64,000 nt of DNA, taken from contig OY727099.1 of NCBI GenBank assembly GCA_963402885.1, forward strand, positions 19,549,001 through 19,613,000, written 5' to 3'. The position numbers and the translations under genes are program-made. Under the pieces are notes generated by a model that was not told the DNA's origin, did not search any database, and saw only the letters and a list, made by a program, of their open reading frames with translations. Source of the DNA: Antedon bifida. Taxonomy: Eukaryota; Echinodermata; Crinoidea; Comatulida; Antedonidae. Positions 35,166-44,975 of the stretch are shown in pieces (the first letter of the stretch is position 1; each line of letters starts with the position of its first letter).

Positions 35166-37337
35166 GTGTTTGTTTGCAAATAATAAAGTGCAAATTACAA
35201 ATATTCACAATACGTTATCAAGTACATCACTTTAACAAAAATAGAATTGTTTCAGGGAGGAATTCAAAGTGGGAAAATGATCCAGTTTCCCTGCTGTTTT
35301 ATTTATTTATTATTATAAACAAATAAAATAAATGGCTCAATTGTCTTAAGAAGAGACAATGAAGGTCACTTCTGTCAATAATTTATAATGCATAATTTTT
35401 AATTACTTTTCACTTTGTTTCCCAACCCCTGTGTATGGTGTATTTTTGTTATGATATCAATGTTCGTCATCTCTCTCTTCGCTCTTTATGTTATCTTGAC
35501 ATAGAAAGCTAATGAAGCATGGTTAAATCAATAAGTTGCTTGAATTCTATTTTAATTAGTTGATCTTAAGACAAGTAGAATACAATTACAGTTTTCTTTT
35601 GTAATGCCAAGCTACTAATTTCAAAATCCTGATGAAACAATCTGCAAATTAAAACATTTATTGTTGGTATTATTAATAGATCTCAAATTATATTGTTTTC
35701 TAATTTTGAGAATACTTCTAATTTTAGAAATACATATTTACACATTAATTGAAAAAAAAAAAGGTTTTACTCAGAAATGCTAGCAGAATACCAATGGTTA
35801 GAGTGCCTTTCATGATAATGGTTAAAAATAATAACTTGTTTTTTAATTTATTTTGCTTTAATCAGTTTTCAAACTTTTAAGCTATTATATTTTCCCCGTA
35901 AATCTTAGATAAAGTCATATGCCATACAATAAAAAATACTTTTCTGATAAAGTCTCCTTTTTTCACCTAAGTTCTTCTTATTAAACAATATTGAATTTAA
36001 GCAAACAAATTTAAGTTATGGGAAGTTATTTCTATCACTTGTCGATCACTAATCAAAATTAGTTACATCACCGGAGGTACACCAGTTATCTTTATAATAT
36101 TAAACAAACATTATTACGTCGGCTGTAAATTCAAATCAACGTTCTGTGCATGCTTAACTCTAGTGTGTATCAACACAGATATATTTGAAGAAATATTCCT
36201 AAAAGTGTCTGGGAAGTAATTTGCATAACTATAATATTAAGAAGTAACCTTCTTCACATTTCAGAGCCAAAAGCTTATATTTGAAGGGGCTCTTAACATG
36301 ACTGCAAATGTTAAGTAGCCTATTATATTCTATACACAATATCATATAACATTATAATCGACTACTTTACCTAAGCCGTCTTTGCTTCCTCTATGATCAA
36401 TGTATCAAATCAAGTATTATTGGGGAAATATACTTCAAAACCTATGTCAACAAGTAATGTGCGTACTGTCCCCTTTTGGGAGAGCGATAGACTTTACTTT
36501 TATTAGGTAAATTTTCTGAAGCAGAAACAGACCCTAATAAGACCATGGCAACACTCAGTGCATAGTATTCTGTATGGCTGTGGAATAAGGGCAGATCCAT
36601 TATTACGGTAGATTAGGGGAGGCTAAATATATATTTCGATATGAAATAATTTTAATACTCAAGTGAAGTGAAATACATTTTATACGATACGTTTTATCGA
36701 AACGTTGAGACTGCTACTCCATGTTGATTATCCAACATTCATATTATTCATGTGGTTGATCATGTGTTCTTAATATTCTTCACTAACTGATAAAAAATCT
36801 GCCGAGTTGCAGAAAAAAAAGTCGTTATTTTATTTTTAAAAAGATGTAAAAACAACATGGCTGTTAAACATTAGGGTGTGGGTTGGGAGAGTGTGAAATC
36901 CAGTTTATTCTCTGCCTTAATCTGCACCTTGGAATGTATGTAAGTACTATATGTCATTGAAAACTGAGGGATGGACAGAGTAAATAAAATTGTGAAGTGA
37001 TTTTAATATCAGTTTAAAAAATAAATTACTATTCTTATTGTTCATCATTAAATCATGATTGAAGAAATGTTAGAGATTAAATCAATTAATAAATTAAATG
37101 TGTAAGTAATTTTGGATAGACCACCTTCAAATTTTTCCATTTGTTGCAGAAAACAGATTTTTTTTTACAATGTATAATAGTCAAATAATAGTGCCAGTAG
37201 GCCTATACTCTATAATATGATAATACTATGCTGTATTTTGTATCTGTAACAATAACAATTTTATTTATTTACAAATTAACAATATATTATATATAATTAT
37301 ATTAATTATATGAGGCTATTTATAGTTTCTTCCTACT
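35166..37337. other. Intergenic, no gene seen
   Basis: AT-rich, with no repeat family recognised except a CCCCTTTTGGGAGAGCG fragment at about 36470. No credible ORF. Confidence 0.45.
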
Positions 37338-37520
37338 CGTATATATATATATATATATAAATCCAAAGGCAAATTACTGAAAAAAATGACAATGCTGTGG
37401 GTATCAGTGGCTGGATCTCAATGGAGATACAAATAAAAAAGCGAAAAGCTAAATCAAAACGATAATGTAAACAGCCAGAAAAGTTAGCAGAGCTTTCGGG
37501 CAACACTAGCCCTTCATCAG
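37338..37520 (-). repeat. Second copy of the (TA)n/hammerhead-like repeat
   Basis: Nearly identical to 1099-1278 over about 160 bp: (TA)n at 37338-37359, then ATCCAAAGGCAAATTACTGA through TTCGGGCAACACTAGCCC and TTCATCAG. The flank beyond 37520 is unrelated to the first copy, which marks the element boundary at the CTGATGA box. Confidence 0.75.
37485..37520 (-). ncRNA. Hammerhead-ribozyme-like core motif, second copy
   Basis: Same order as 1243-1278 on the - strand: CUGAUGA (37520-37514), extra A, GGGC/GCCC stem II, GAAA (37497-37494), GC-UCU-GC stem III and UA. Every core position is conserved between the two copies. No stem I complement lies in the immediate flank. Confidence 0.4.
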
Positions 37521-37936
37521 GATATATATACTCATATAATGTATATGTACAAAAATACACTTAATAATATATATCACAAATAACACTCTACCTAGATGGT
37601 CTGGAATAAATAACTTTAATTACATCAATTTATGTATCAAAACAATATACTGAATATATACATCACAAATAACATTAATATATAATAATATTCGTCCGCC
37701 ATTTTCGGAATTATACGATATCTCTTGCTTGTCATCTATATGGTTCATTACACTCATATAAATGCCACAATGATCTTTCTATATATACATGTTAATGATC
37801 CACAGCAAGAAGTGTTTTACTAGCATGTCACTAAATCAGCTTCCCATACAGTAAATATGAAGTAAAAATACAGATGTAAAAATGAATATTTTATATAAAT
37901 ATGTTTGTAGATAATATCTATATTATGTTAATATAT
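37521..37936. other. Spacer between two hammerhead-like repeats
   Basis: AT-rich. Contains a short direct repeat (CATCACAAATAACATTAATA and ATATCACAAATAACACT) and no gene. It separates two same-orientation copies about 576 bp apart. Confidence 0.4.
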
Positions 37937-38083
37937 ATCCAAAGGCAAACTACTGAAAAGATGACAATGTTGTGGTATCAGTGGCTAGATCTGAATGGAG
38001 ATACAAATTAAAACCAAAAAGCTAAAGCAAAATGATAAAGAAAGAAATGGCAAATCTTTCGTAAAACACTATTCTTTCATCAG
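37937..38083 (-). repeat. Third, diverged copy of the hammerhead-like repeat
   Basis: Shares ATCCAAAGGCAAACTACTGA, TGACAATGTTGTGG, TATCAGTGGCTAGAT and TTTCATCAG with the other copies. Stem II is mutated (GTAAAACACTATTC), so the hammerhead fold is lost. Confidence 0.65.
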
Positions 38084-38102
38084 GGCTAAGTAATATATTA
38101 TG

Positions 38103-38434
38103 TTAAATATGTATTGTCCCCCAAAAACATGAAAAATGAAGATTAATAAAATCAGACTTTGAACATGTCATTTTGTAGTTTTAACAAAGTTAATCACTTC
38201 CATAGCAAAAACATGGAAAAAATAATCTTTTCACCTATAAAATTTTATAAGTGAAACATTATTCAAGCAAAAACCCATTGGCTGGCGGCCAATTTGACTA
38301 TTTTTTTGCTTTAAATTACATTTTTTTTCAGGAAAATATTTTTTTTGTTTTTGGTCAAAGTGAACAACTATAAGGCCTATTGTGTGAATGGCATATTCAA
38401 CAAAAAAAAGTTCAGGGGGACAATATATATTTAA
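38103..38434 (-). repeat. Family A MITE, inverted copy
   Basis: From TTAAATATGTATTGTCCCCC to GGGGGACAATATATATTTAA. The palindrome is ATTGGCTGGCGGCCAAT, with one mismatch. It lies 20 bp from the third hammerhead-like repeat. Confidence 0.85.
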
Positions 38435-40099
38435 TATGTGATGTAATTTATTTATATATTATCGTAATGATTTCTTGAAAGTTACACACAAAATCCATTT
38501 TCCATTACAATTAGCACATAAATAATGAAAACTTCAATGAAACAAGTACATCTAGTTTTCTTTTAACTGTTTCCTACTCTGAATTTGATTAAATAATTTG
38601 ATTAAGGCAAGATACAAACGATTGTCGAGTTGCACTATCACGTACGAGAATAATAAAATAATACTAAAAACAAGCAAGTTCTAAATGTTTATTAATAAAA
38701 TCTTAACGGCATGCAATGATTGTGTGCAAGCCAAAGTGGCTATTTATGTTGAGTTATTAAACAAAACGAATGACAAGCTTCTCAAATTAATGAGAATTTT
38801 AATTCGGTGTGAATAACAAGAGTAGGCCTATATTGTCATTGTTTTATATTACAGGGCCTGGTACGAAATTTTGAAAAGAAAATAAGTTTGGGATTTTACG
38901 TGGATTGCATTAACAATTGAAGTTTTTAAATTAGGGGTGGGATTATACTCAAGCCATGGGATTTTACTTGGTTACATCATGGATTTTACCTCCATGGTTA
39001 CATACAGAATATATTTTGTCCATGCTACAGTAGTATCAATTACACATGATTCTAAAACCCCACTGCCTTCCAGCCTTAACCTTGCAGCCCCTTGTTAACA
39101 CAGTATGGCTCTTGTTGTTTACACATTGGTTGGATGCCTTTGGGGTACGAACATTCTTAAATCATCACACTTATTCAATTTATCCATCCCAATCTCTCAA
39201 GTCCAACTACATATAGATTGAACCATTGTGTATACCGTACATACCGTACCATCTCTCTATGTCCATGAGGTCGGAGTTTTGAAATATTGTATGAACATGA
39301 ACCAAGAATAATGGAATAGCATTTACCGTACACTAAAAAAAATATTATTATCACATTTTGTAAACGCACTACTGTATCTAGATTTTCCCATTGCATAATA
39401 CATTATCACATGTATCAACTATAACCTGTCATGATACCGGCAATGTGATACACATTTTCATAAGTGGAGATGCACAGCACTGAGAATTATGCACCCTATT
39501 GGAAATAAGTTGGCCTCTTACATGTCAACTCGATATCCCTTTTTTTTTTAAACTTTCTATAATTATTTTGTACTTTATGAAAGAATACCAAAATCAAACA
39601 ATCAATGAAAAAAGTAACACATTAATTAATGCATAATTAATTGGATAATTAATAATAGATAAATAATCATATCTATTTATAGTTTATATATAATTACCTA
39701 TAAATATGCATAGCTATAGGTTTGATTTCAACTCTCTAGAGTAACGTAGAGTTGTTGAACACTTGATACGACAACAAAACCTGCGCTATCTGTGTAGTTA
39801 TTAGAAATTAAGTACTAAAGTCCTACTATGGTAGCGGTACGTCTTAATGATAACTGTGTGCTATGGCTTGTTTAGATAGCCGACCGCATGTTGTCATTTT
39901 ATCTAACTCAGAACACTAATAATACAACCCTCGAAACATGCTTGTTGTTGCTTTCATTCTAATTATTGATTAACAGTACAGGCCTAAAGAATAAAAAAAA
40001 AGACAAGTGACTGGCTGTTAAACATTGCTTATCCCCAGGGTAAGTCTATCAGTAAGATTCACCATGGGACGTGAAATTTGAACTGATCTATCTGATTGC
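38435..40099. other. Intergenic, no gene seen
   Basis: No credible ORF. A GGGATTATACTCAAGCC fragment at about 38940 belongs to the GGGTATAATCCC repeat. TTATCCCCAGG|GTAAGT at 40038 resembles a donor, with an acceptor-like TTCTAATTATTGATTAACAG ending at 39978, but the 60 nt between have stops in every frame. Confidence 0.4.
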
Positions 40100-40340
40100 T
40101 TCACCTGTTCTTAACCTACTAGGCATGGGGACAGTGTAACATAAGTTTATCGTGGTATAGCTCACAGCTGGCCTCCTGAGTTGAGAGTAACAGCTAAGAG
40201 CCAAGAGGCTGCCGCCGACGTTTTATGTCATTGATTTTTTGCGCTTCAATCGTCCCTCGACGATACATTTGTTGGCACATTGGGTGGACGCTCTATGACG
40301 TCATTGATTGCTTACGTTATTTAACATCAATAACTCTCAG
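40100..40340. promoter_or_regulatory. Possible promoter or enhancer with full CRE
   Basis: This patch is GC-richer than its surroundings. It contains an E-box (CAGCTG at about 40166), a CCGCCGACG motif and a full CRE palindrome TGACGTCA at 40296-40303. It lies upstream of the candidate exons from 42813 on. A promoter role is inferred. Confidence 0.3.
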
Positions 40341-40896
40341 TTGGAGTGTATGATAGTATTACTAGTTTTTGTAGTCAATATTTATGTGTCGAGAATCTTG
40401 TTAGCAGTTGTCCAAGTATTCGCACCAAGACGCATTCAAATTGCAATCGTCATATCATCTTCTGTCAACTGAAGTATCAAGTTAAAGGGCAACTCTTGCC
40501 GAACTTAATTGTTCATATAGTTTTTCTTATATAGTATAATCAGATTGTTTCAGGGGTTTTTGTATCTTTTTTGTGATATATGATATTTGGAAATCAAGCA
40601 CAAATTTTCCAAGTTGAGGTGATAGTTGAGAACACAATTAACGTACACATTTCCTTTATCGCTTACACATTTATATTTATTTATTTATTTATTCAATTTT
40701 CTGCCATATACAATACAAAGAAGACAAAACAATTATAAAAGGGGGCAAGGAAAGACCAAACAGGTGCTAAACACCTATGCTAGTTGTTCAACCCATAAGC
40801 ATCGTGGCTAGACAGTTTAGATTATCTTTCTGTACATAATATAATTTTAGTTAATAAGTTTATGTATGAAAAGTATTTAATTATGAATAGAAATAA

Positions 40897-41115
40897 TACT
40901 TATTCATTTCACTTCAATCTTATGGACAAAGGTCTTTTATGTTCTCTGCTGCTTCTCTTTGGAATTCTCTCCCTCGTCATTTTACTAAATCAACTTCTAT
41001 TGCTATTTTTAAAAATAAACTTAAAACGCATCTTTTTAACATCCAATATAAGCGCCTTTGATTTTTACTTCGGTTTAGTTGATTCTGGCGCTATACAAAT
41101 ACCTAAATTATTAAT
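40897..41115 (+). pseudogene. LINE (non-LTR retrotransposon) 3' end
   Basis: From 40897 to the TGA at 41059-41061 the frame reads 54 codons that include the C-terminal signature of LINE ORF2: GQRSF, SAASLWNSLP, STSIAIFKNKLKTHLF. After the stop comes a tail with GGCGCTATACAAATACC, a common LINE 3' end phrase. Everything upstream (reverse transcriptase, endonuclease) is missing, as in a 5'-truncated insertion. A different frame over the same DNA (40862-41125) is the shadow. Confidence 0.8.
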
Positions 41116-41360
41116 CTGTAGATAAATAAAAAAAAAATTACACATGAATGTTTGCGGTAGGGTAATTACTTTCAGTGCTATTTCAAACTATATATAATTA
41201 TATACACTAAATGCAAAACACACCTATATAATGAACATTATAAAGGTACTCCTCAAATTCTGACACCCTTGGACTGGCCTAATCTGTCAAAAAAATCCTA
41301 GTATTCCAAATGTGTTTTTAATGTTAAAAACAATTTGAGACTTCAAGAAAAGTCTGATTG

Positions 41361-41726
41361 TTAAAGATGTATTGTCCCCCTGAACAAATAATTTATACAA
41401 TTTTTTGGGTTGAATGTGCCATTTTTATGTCACATAATAGTTTTCCAATTTGAACAAAAATGTAATCGAAAAAAAATGTATTTACCTGAAAAAAATGTAA
41501 TTTAAAGCAAAAAATAGTCAAATTGGCTGCCAGCCAATGGGTTTTTGGTCAAATTTGACCATTTATTTTGTCATTTTATATGAGAAAACATTGGGGTTTT
41601 TTTCGTTTTTTTTTTTTTTTTTCACGGAAAGGATTAACATTATTTAAACTACAAAATAATTCCTATTCAAAGTCTGATTTAATTAATCTTCATTTTTCAT
41701 GTTTTTGGGGGACAATACATCTTTAA
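41361..41726 (+). repeat. Family A MITE, full-length reference copy
   Basis: 366 bp from TTAAAGATGTATTGTCCCCC to GGGGGACAATACATCTTTAA. It has a 20-bp perfect inverted terminus including TTAA, a central ATTGGCTGCCAGCCAAT palindrome, and T-rich tracts. It has no ORF. Confidence 0.92.
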
Positions 41727-42465
41727 GAGAGTTTCCAGTTTTTAGAGAGTCCGTTTAATGGGAGCGTCAACTGTATAATAATACTGTAGTTTTGACTTGA
41801 GTCATCCATATTAAATATGCAAAACATTATTTTTATGAGATGTTTTATAAATAAAATTATAAAATATTTACTAAAAGTTAACACATATCCAATTGAAGAA
41901 ATGTTGTAATAATGTAATTGGGTTAAGTAACACGCCGGATGTGTTCCTGTATGATCAGGTATTATTATTTCTAGCCTATGTCTCGTATACCTGTCTGGAA
42001 ATCACACCCTTTAGTTCGCATATGCTTCATGCTTCTGTGAAAACTCTTCAATTCGTTAGCTGCATTGGTGAATTAAATGTCATTTTAATGATTTATATCG
42101 ACAATTTGGTTTGAGAGTGTGGTGTTCATTAACATGAATGCACAGTACATTGCATCAAGACTATGTTGGCCATGTTATTATATTATATACTATCAACTTG
42201 AATTATTAAGTTGTGTTGATATGTAGAAACTGAAATCATAGATATCACTAGTATATTTTTTCGACACTGATGTTTTTTTCTGACAGTCTTTGATTTGATT
42301 TGTATGGGCTGAGAAGGGTGTGAACATAATTTGGGGTTACCTGAATTTTATTTAGTGGTGTCTCTCCACATACTTTTAAGTGACAGAAATATTTCAGAAA
42401 GTTTCTATTTCTACGATTGTGTGCCTTTTCATTTTTTTTATTATGCTAATACAATAGGCCTACAA
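41727..42465. other. Intergenic, no gene seen
   Basis: Starts with a GAGAGTCCGTTTAATGGGAG fragment of the TAATAGGGG repeat. The rest is AT-rich with no credible gene. The frame at 41893-42114 has no recognisable domain. Confidence 0.4.
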
Positions 42466-42745
42466 CCCATTATTAAAGGGACCTTTTAAGAGGAGTGTCC
42501 CTTGAATAAAGATTGGTCATATAGTGTTAAAACATATATTGGCTTTTGTTTGTTTGTTCCATAGGAAAGTGTCCCCTTAATAGAGGTGTTCCTTGAATAG
42601 GGGTTGGTCTTAATTAAACATATAATGTGTTCCATGTTTTATGGGAAAGGAACCCCTTAATAAAGGTGTCCCCTCAATAGTGGTGTCCTGTCAATCAGGA
42701 TGTCCCCTCAAGAGAAGTCCCAAAAAGGATCCTCTACTGTATTGT
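42466..42745. repeat. GTGTCCCCTTAATAGAGG repeat cluster
   Basis: Several diverged units of the family seen at 23331, 31020 and 32490, here reading GTCCCTTGAATAAAGATTGG, TTAAAACATATATTGG, GGAAAGTGTCCCCTTAATAG. It lies just upstream of the candidate exon at 42813. Confidence 0.65.
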
Positions 42746-42812
42746 CATTTCAATAAGAATATATTGATTGTTGTAATCTTTGTTTTTAAAGTGACTTATT
42801 TTCTGTTTTCAG

Positions 42813-43875
42813 GAAAAAATGGTTCTGTAAAGAGAATGTCACCAGAACCATATTGGAAAGCAGATCATCAGTAAATCCATGTCAACAAAATGTCATCAAA
42901 CCAGAAATCACTGGCACCAGAATTCAGTTGTCTTGAGAACCAGAAGCATCATTATGCAATGTAAAAGCAGATCACCATGGAAAAGTTCAGTTGTCTTGAG
43001 AATATCACCAGAAGCAACATTCTCAAATCATACACTAGAAATCAGTTTTCTTCACCAAAAGTAGCATTTTAAAGTTGCAAACAGATCAATATAGAATCCA
43101 GTTGTCTTGAGAACATCATCAGAAGCGACATTATAAAATTGAAAACCAGATCACCAGAATTCAGTTGTCTTGAGAACATCACCAGAAGAAGTTTATAAAA
43201 ATTGAAAACCAGACCACCATGGAAGAGTTCAGTTGTCTTGAGAACATCACCAGAAGCAATTTATAAAAATTAAAAACCAGATCACCATGGAAGAGTTCAG
43301 TTGTCTTGAGAACATCATCAGAAGCAGTTTATAAAAATTGAAAACCAGATCACCATGGAAGAGTTCAGTTGTCTTGAGAACATCATCAGAAGCGACATTA
43401 TAAAATTGAAAACCAGATCACCAGAATTCAGTTGCCTTGAGAACATCACCAGTAGCGGCATTATAAAGTTTGAAACCCATCTTGTCAAGAGATGTCATGA
43501 GTAGAAATCATAAAATCAAAAAGCAGTACAGTTAGAAGATTGCATACTGGTATCTCAACTAAATCTAAATTTTGCGAGAAGATTATTACCTTTGAAAAAG
43601 AGAATGCAGAATACATTGAAAAGTCATTACGAAAATATATTGAAATATTGAAAAGCTACCATTCTAATGAGGACACCGCCATTGTAGAAGAACTGAACAG
43701 ATATGTATATTCATGTAGAGATGTATCTTGAAATAATCATCATCTTACGCCAATGACCACATCAGGAAAACCTTGGAATATATGTCACTGAAAGAGATTA
43801 CATTTAAGAAGACGAATTTTGAAAGAGATGCCATCTAGGAAAAATAATCTATGATTCCAAGAATTTAGCAGCAAA
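42813..43875 (+). other. Candidate long exon containing a 60-68 bp minisatellite
   Basis: The acceptor is TTTTCTGTTTTCAG|GAAAAAATGG and a weak donor AAAAG|GTATCT lies at 43875/43876. From about 42920 to 43480 it carries about nine units of TTCAGTTGTCTTGAGAACAT - CACCAGAAGC - TTATAAAAATTGAAAACC - AGATCACC. Unit lengths near 60-68 are not multiples of 3, so the repeat does not encode a repeated peptide. Joined to the exon at 29669, the frame would close at TAA 42872. The purine-rich, AAGCAG-rich composition is unlike the surrounding AT-rich DNA and resembles a transcribed sequence. Confidence 0.3.
43501..43731 (+). CDS. Open frame of 76 codons, unknown, possibly partial
   Basis: An open frame runs from after a TGA at 43498 to the TGA at 43729-43731. 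It has no ATG near its start, so if real it would be entered by splicing. The translation is Lys/Glu-rich with helix-like phasing (EKENAEYIEKSLRKYIEIL, EELNRYVYSCRDVS), resembling a small helical or coiled-coil segment. No family is recognised. It lies at the end of the minisatellite-bearing candidate exon, so it may be the coding part of that transcript or chance. Confidence 0.25.
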   Translation, partial: VEIIKSKSSTVRRLHTGISTKSKFCEKIITFEKENAEYIEKSLRKYIEILKSYHSNEDTAIVEELNRYVYSCRDVS

Positions 43876-44723
43876 AGGTATCTATCAATAGTTTGAATTG
43901 AATAGTTTAATTTTAACTAATATATTTGTTATTATTACTAGAGTACACTAACCTTCAATTCATTGTTTTACTCTTACAGTGTTTTGTTTGATTAATAAAT
44001 CATTTACACCAAGATAATTAAACTTAGATGACATGTCCAGATCCAGGCCCATTGTTGTTGTAGTAATTATTTAGTGCCAAACATAAATTATTATTTAATT
44101 GAATCAATTAACTTTTAGTTTGTAAATTGACCAATCAAATTGACTAAGATAAACAGATAGTGAGTTATTAAGCAATGAATCTAGCAGCTTAATTTTTATT
44201 ACATTTTGTGTTATATCTTATTTCTAACCATTTCAGTTTATAATATAATAAGTAAAATTTTCAATTTTTATTATTTTCTAACCATATAATATCTTTATGT
44301 TAATTGTTACATTTTCGCCAGTGTAGCATCAGTAGCCGAATGGTACACAAAACTACCTTGTTCACAGGTGGATCTAGGTTTTTTTTAAAATAGGAGACGG
44401 ATAACATTTTATATTATTATTAACAATTTTATATAGTTTATAATTTCATTTTAGCTGTCAAAAGAAAGCACACGCCCCTTTTGTTAGTGTAGCAAATTAC
44501 AGTACAACTATGTTGCCTACATTTAGCAGGATCAGCAGTTAATCAAAATTTCTTAATGGAAATGTTCCCAGATACAAAGTAGAATAATATTTTTAAAAAG
44601 CATGATTTGCAGAAAATGGTTTTTTTAAAGCTTAAAGTTGCGTGGAGTTTTCAACAGAATTCTTTAAAATAGGTATTTAATTTGCGGTATACTTGTTTGC
44701 TTCCCCGACATTTTTATTCACAG
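43876..44723. other. Intergenic or intronic, no gene seen
   Basis: AT-rich with no ORF. It ends in the acceptor-like TTTTTATTCACAG at 44723. Confidence 0.4.
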
Positions 44724-44975
44724 GAGCATGGGAAGCGGTATTGAGATCTGGGAGGTGGTATTAAGTTCTGGGAGGTGGTATTGAGATCTGGGAGGCGGTA
44801 TTGAGATCTGAAAAGCAGTTTTGAGATCTGTGAGGCATTATTGAGATCTGGGAGGCGGTATTGAGATCTGGGAGGCGGTATTGAGATCTGGAAAGCGGTT
44901 TTGAGATCTGGAAAGCGGTTTTGAGATCTGGGAGGCAGCTGACAGATGTCGCAAGTTTTGGGAGATCTAAGAGTG
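44724..44975 (+). other. Candidate exon made of a 20-bp minisatellite
   Basis: The acceptor ACATTTTTATTCACAG|GAGC and donor AAGAGTG|GTGAGT bracket 252 nt. Nearly all of it is about ten copies of a 20-bp unit, TTGAGATCTGGGAGGCGGTA, each with the AGATCT palindrome. All three + frames have stops, so it would be non-coding. On the - strand the same units create an ORF (44714-45019) with a repeated Pro-Arg-Ser-Gln pattern, considered spurious. Confidence 0.3.
44728..44940. repeat. 20-bp tandem repeat, about 10 copies
   Basis: Unit GGTATTGAGATCTGGGAGGC with variants GGAAAGCGGTTT and GTGAGGCATTA. Copies differ at a few positions, so the array is not very young. Confidence 0.9.

Noticed and set aside
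33787..35179. - strand ORFs of 383, 342, 137 and 96 codons with Ser/His/Phe/Pro repeats
   Set aside because: They arise from a stop-free 17-bp satellite read in all frames. The overlapping frames are equally open, so none is specifically coding.
40862..41125. 87-codon ATG-started hydrophobic ORF
   Set aside because: It is an out-of-frame reading of the LINE ORF2 C-terminus, which has the recognisable LWNSLP...FKNKLKTHLF signature.
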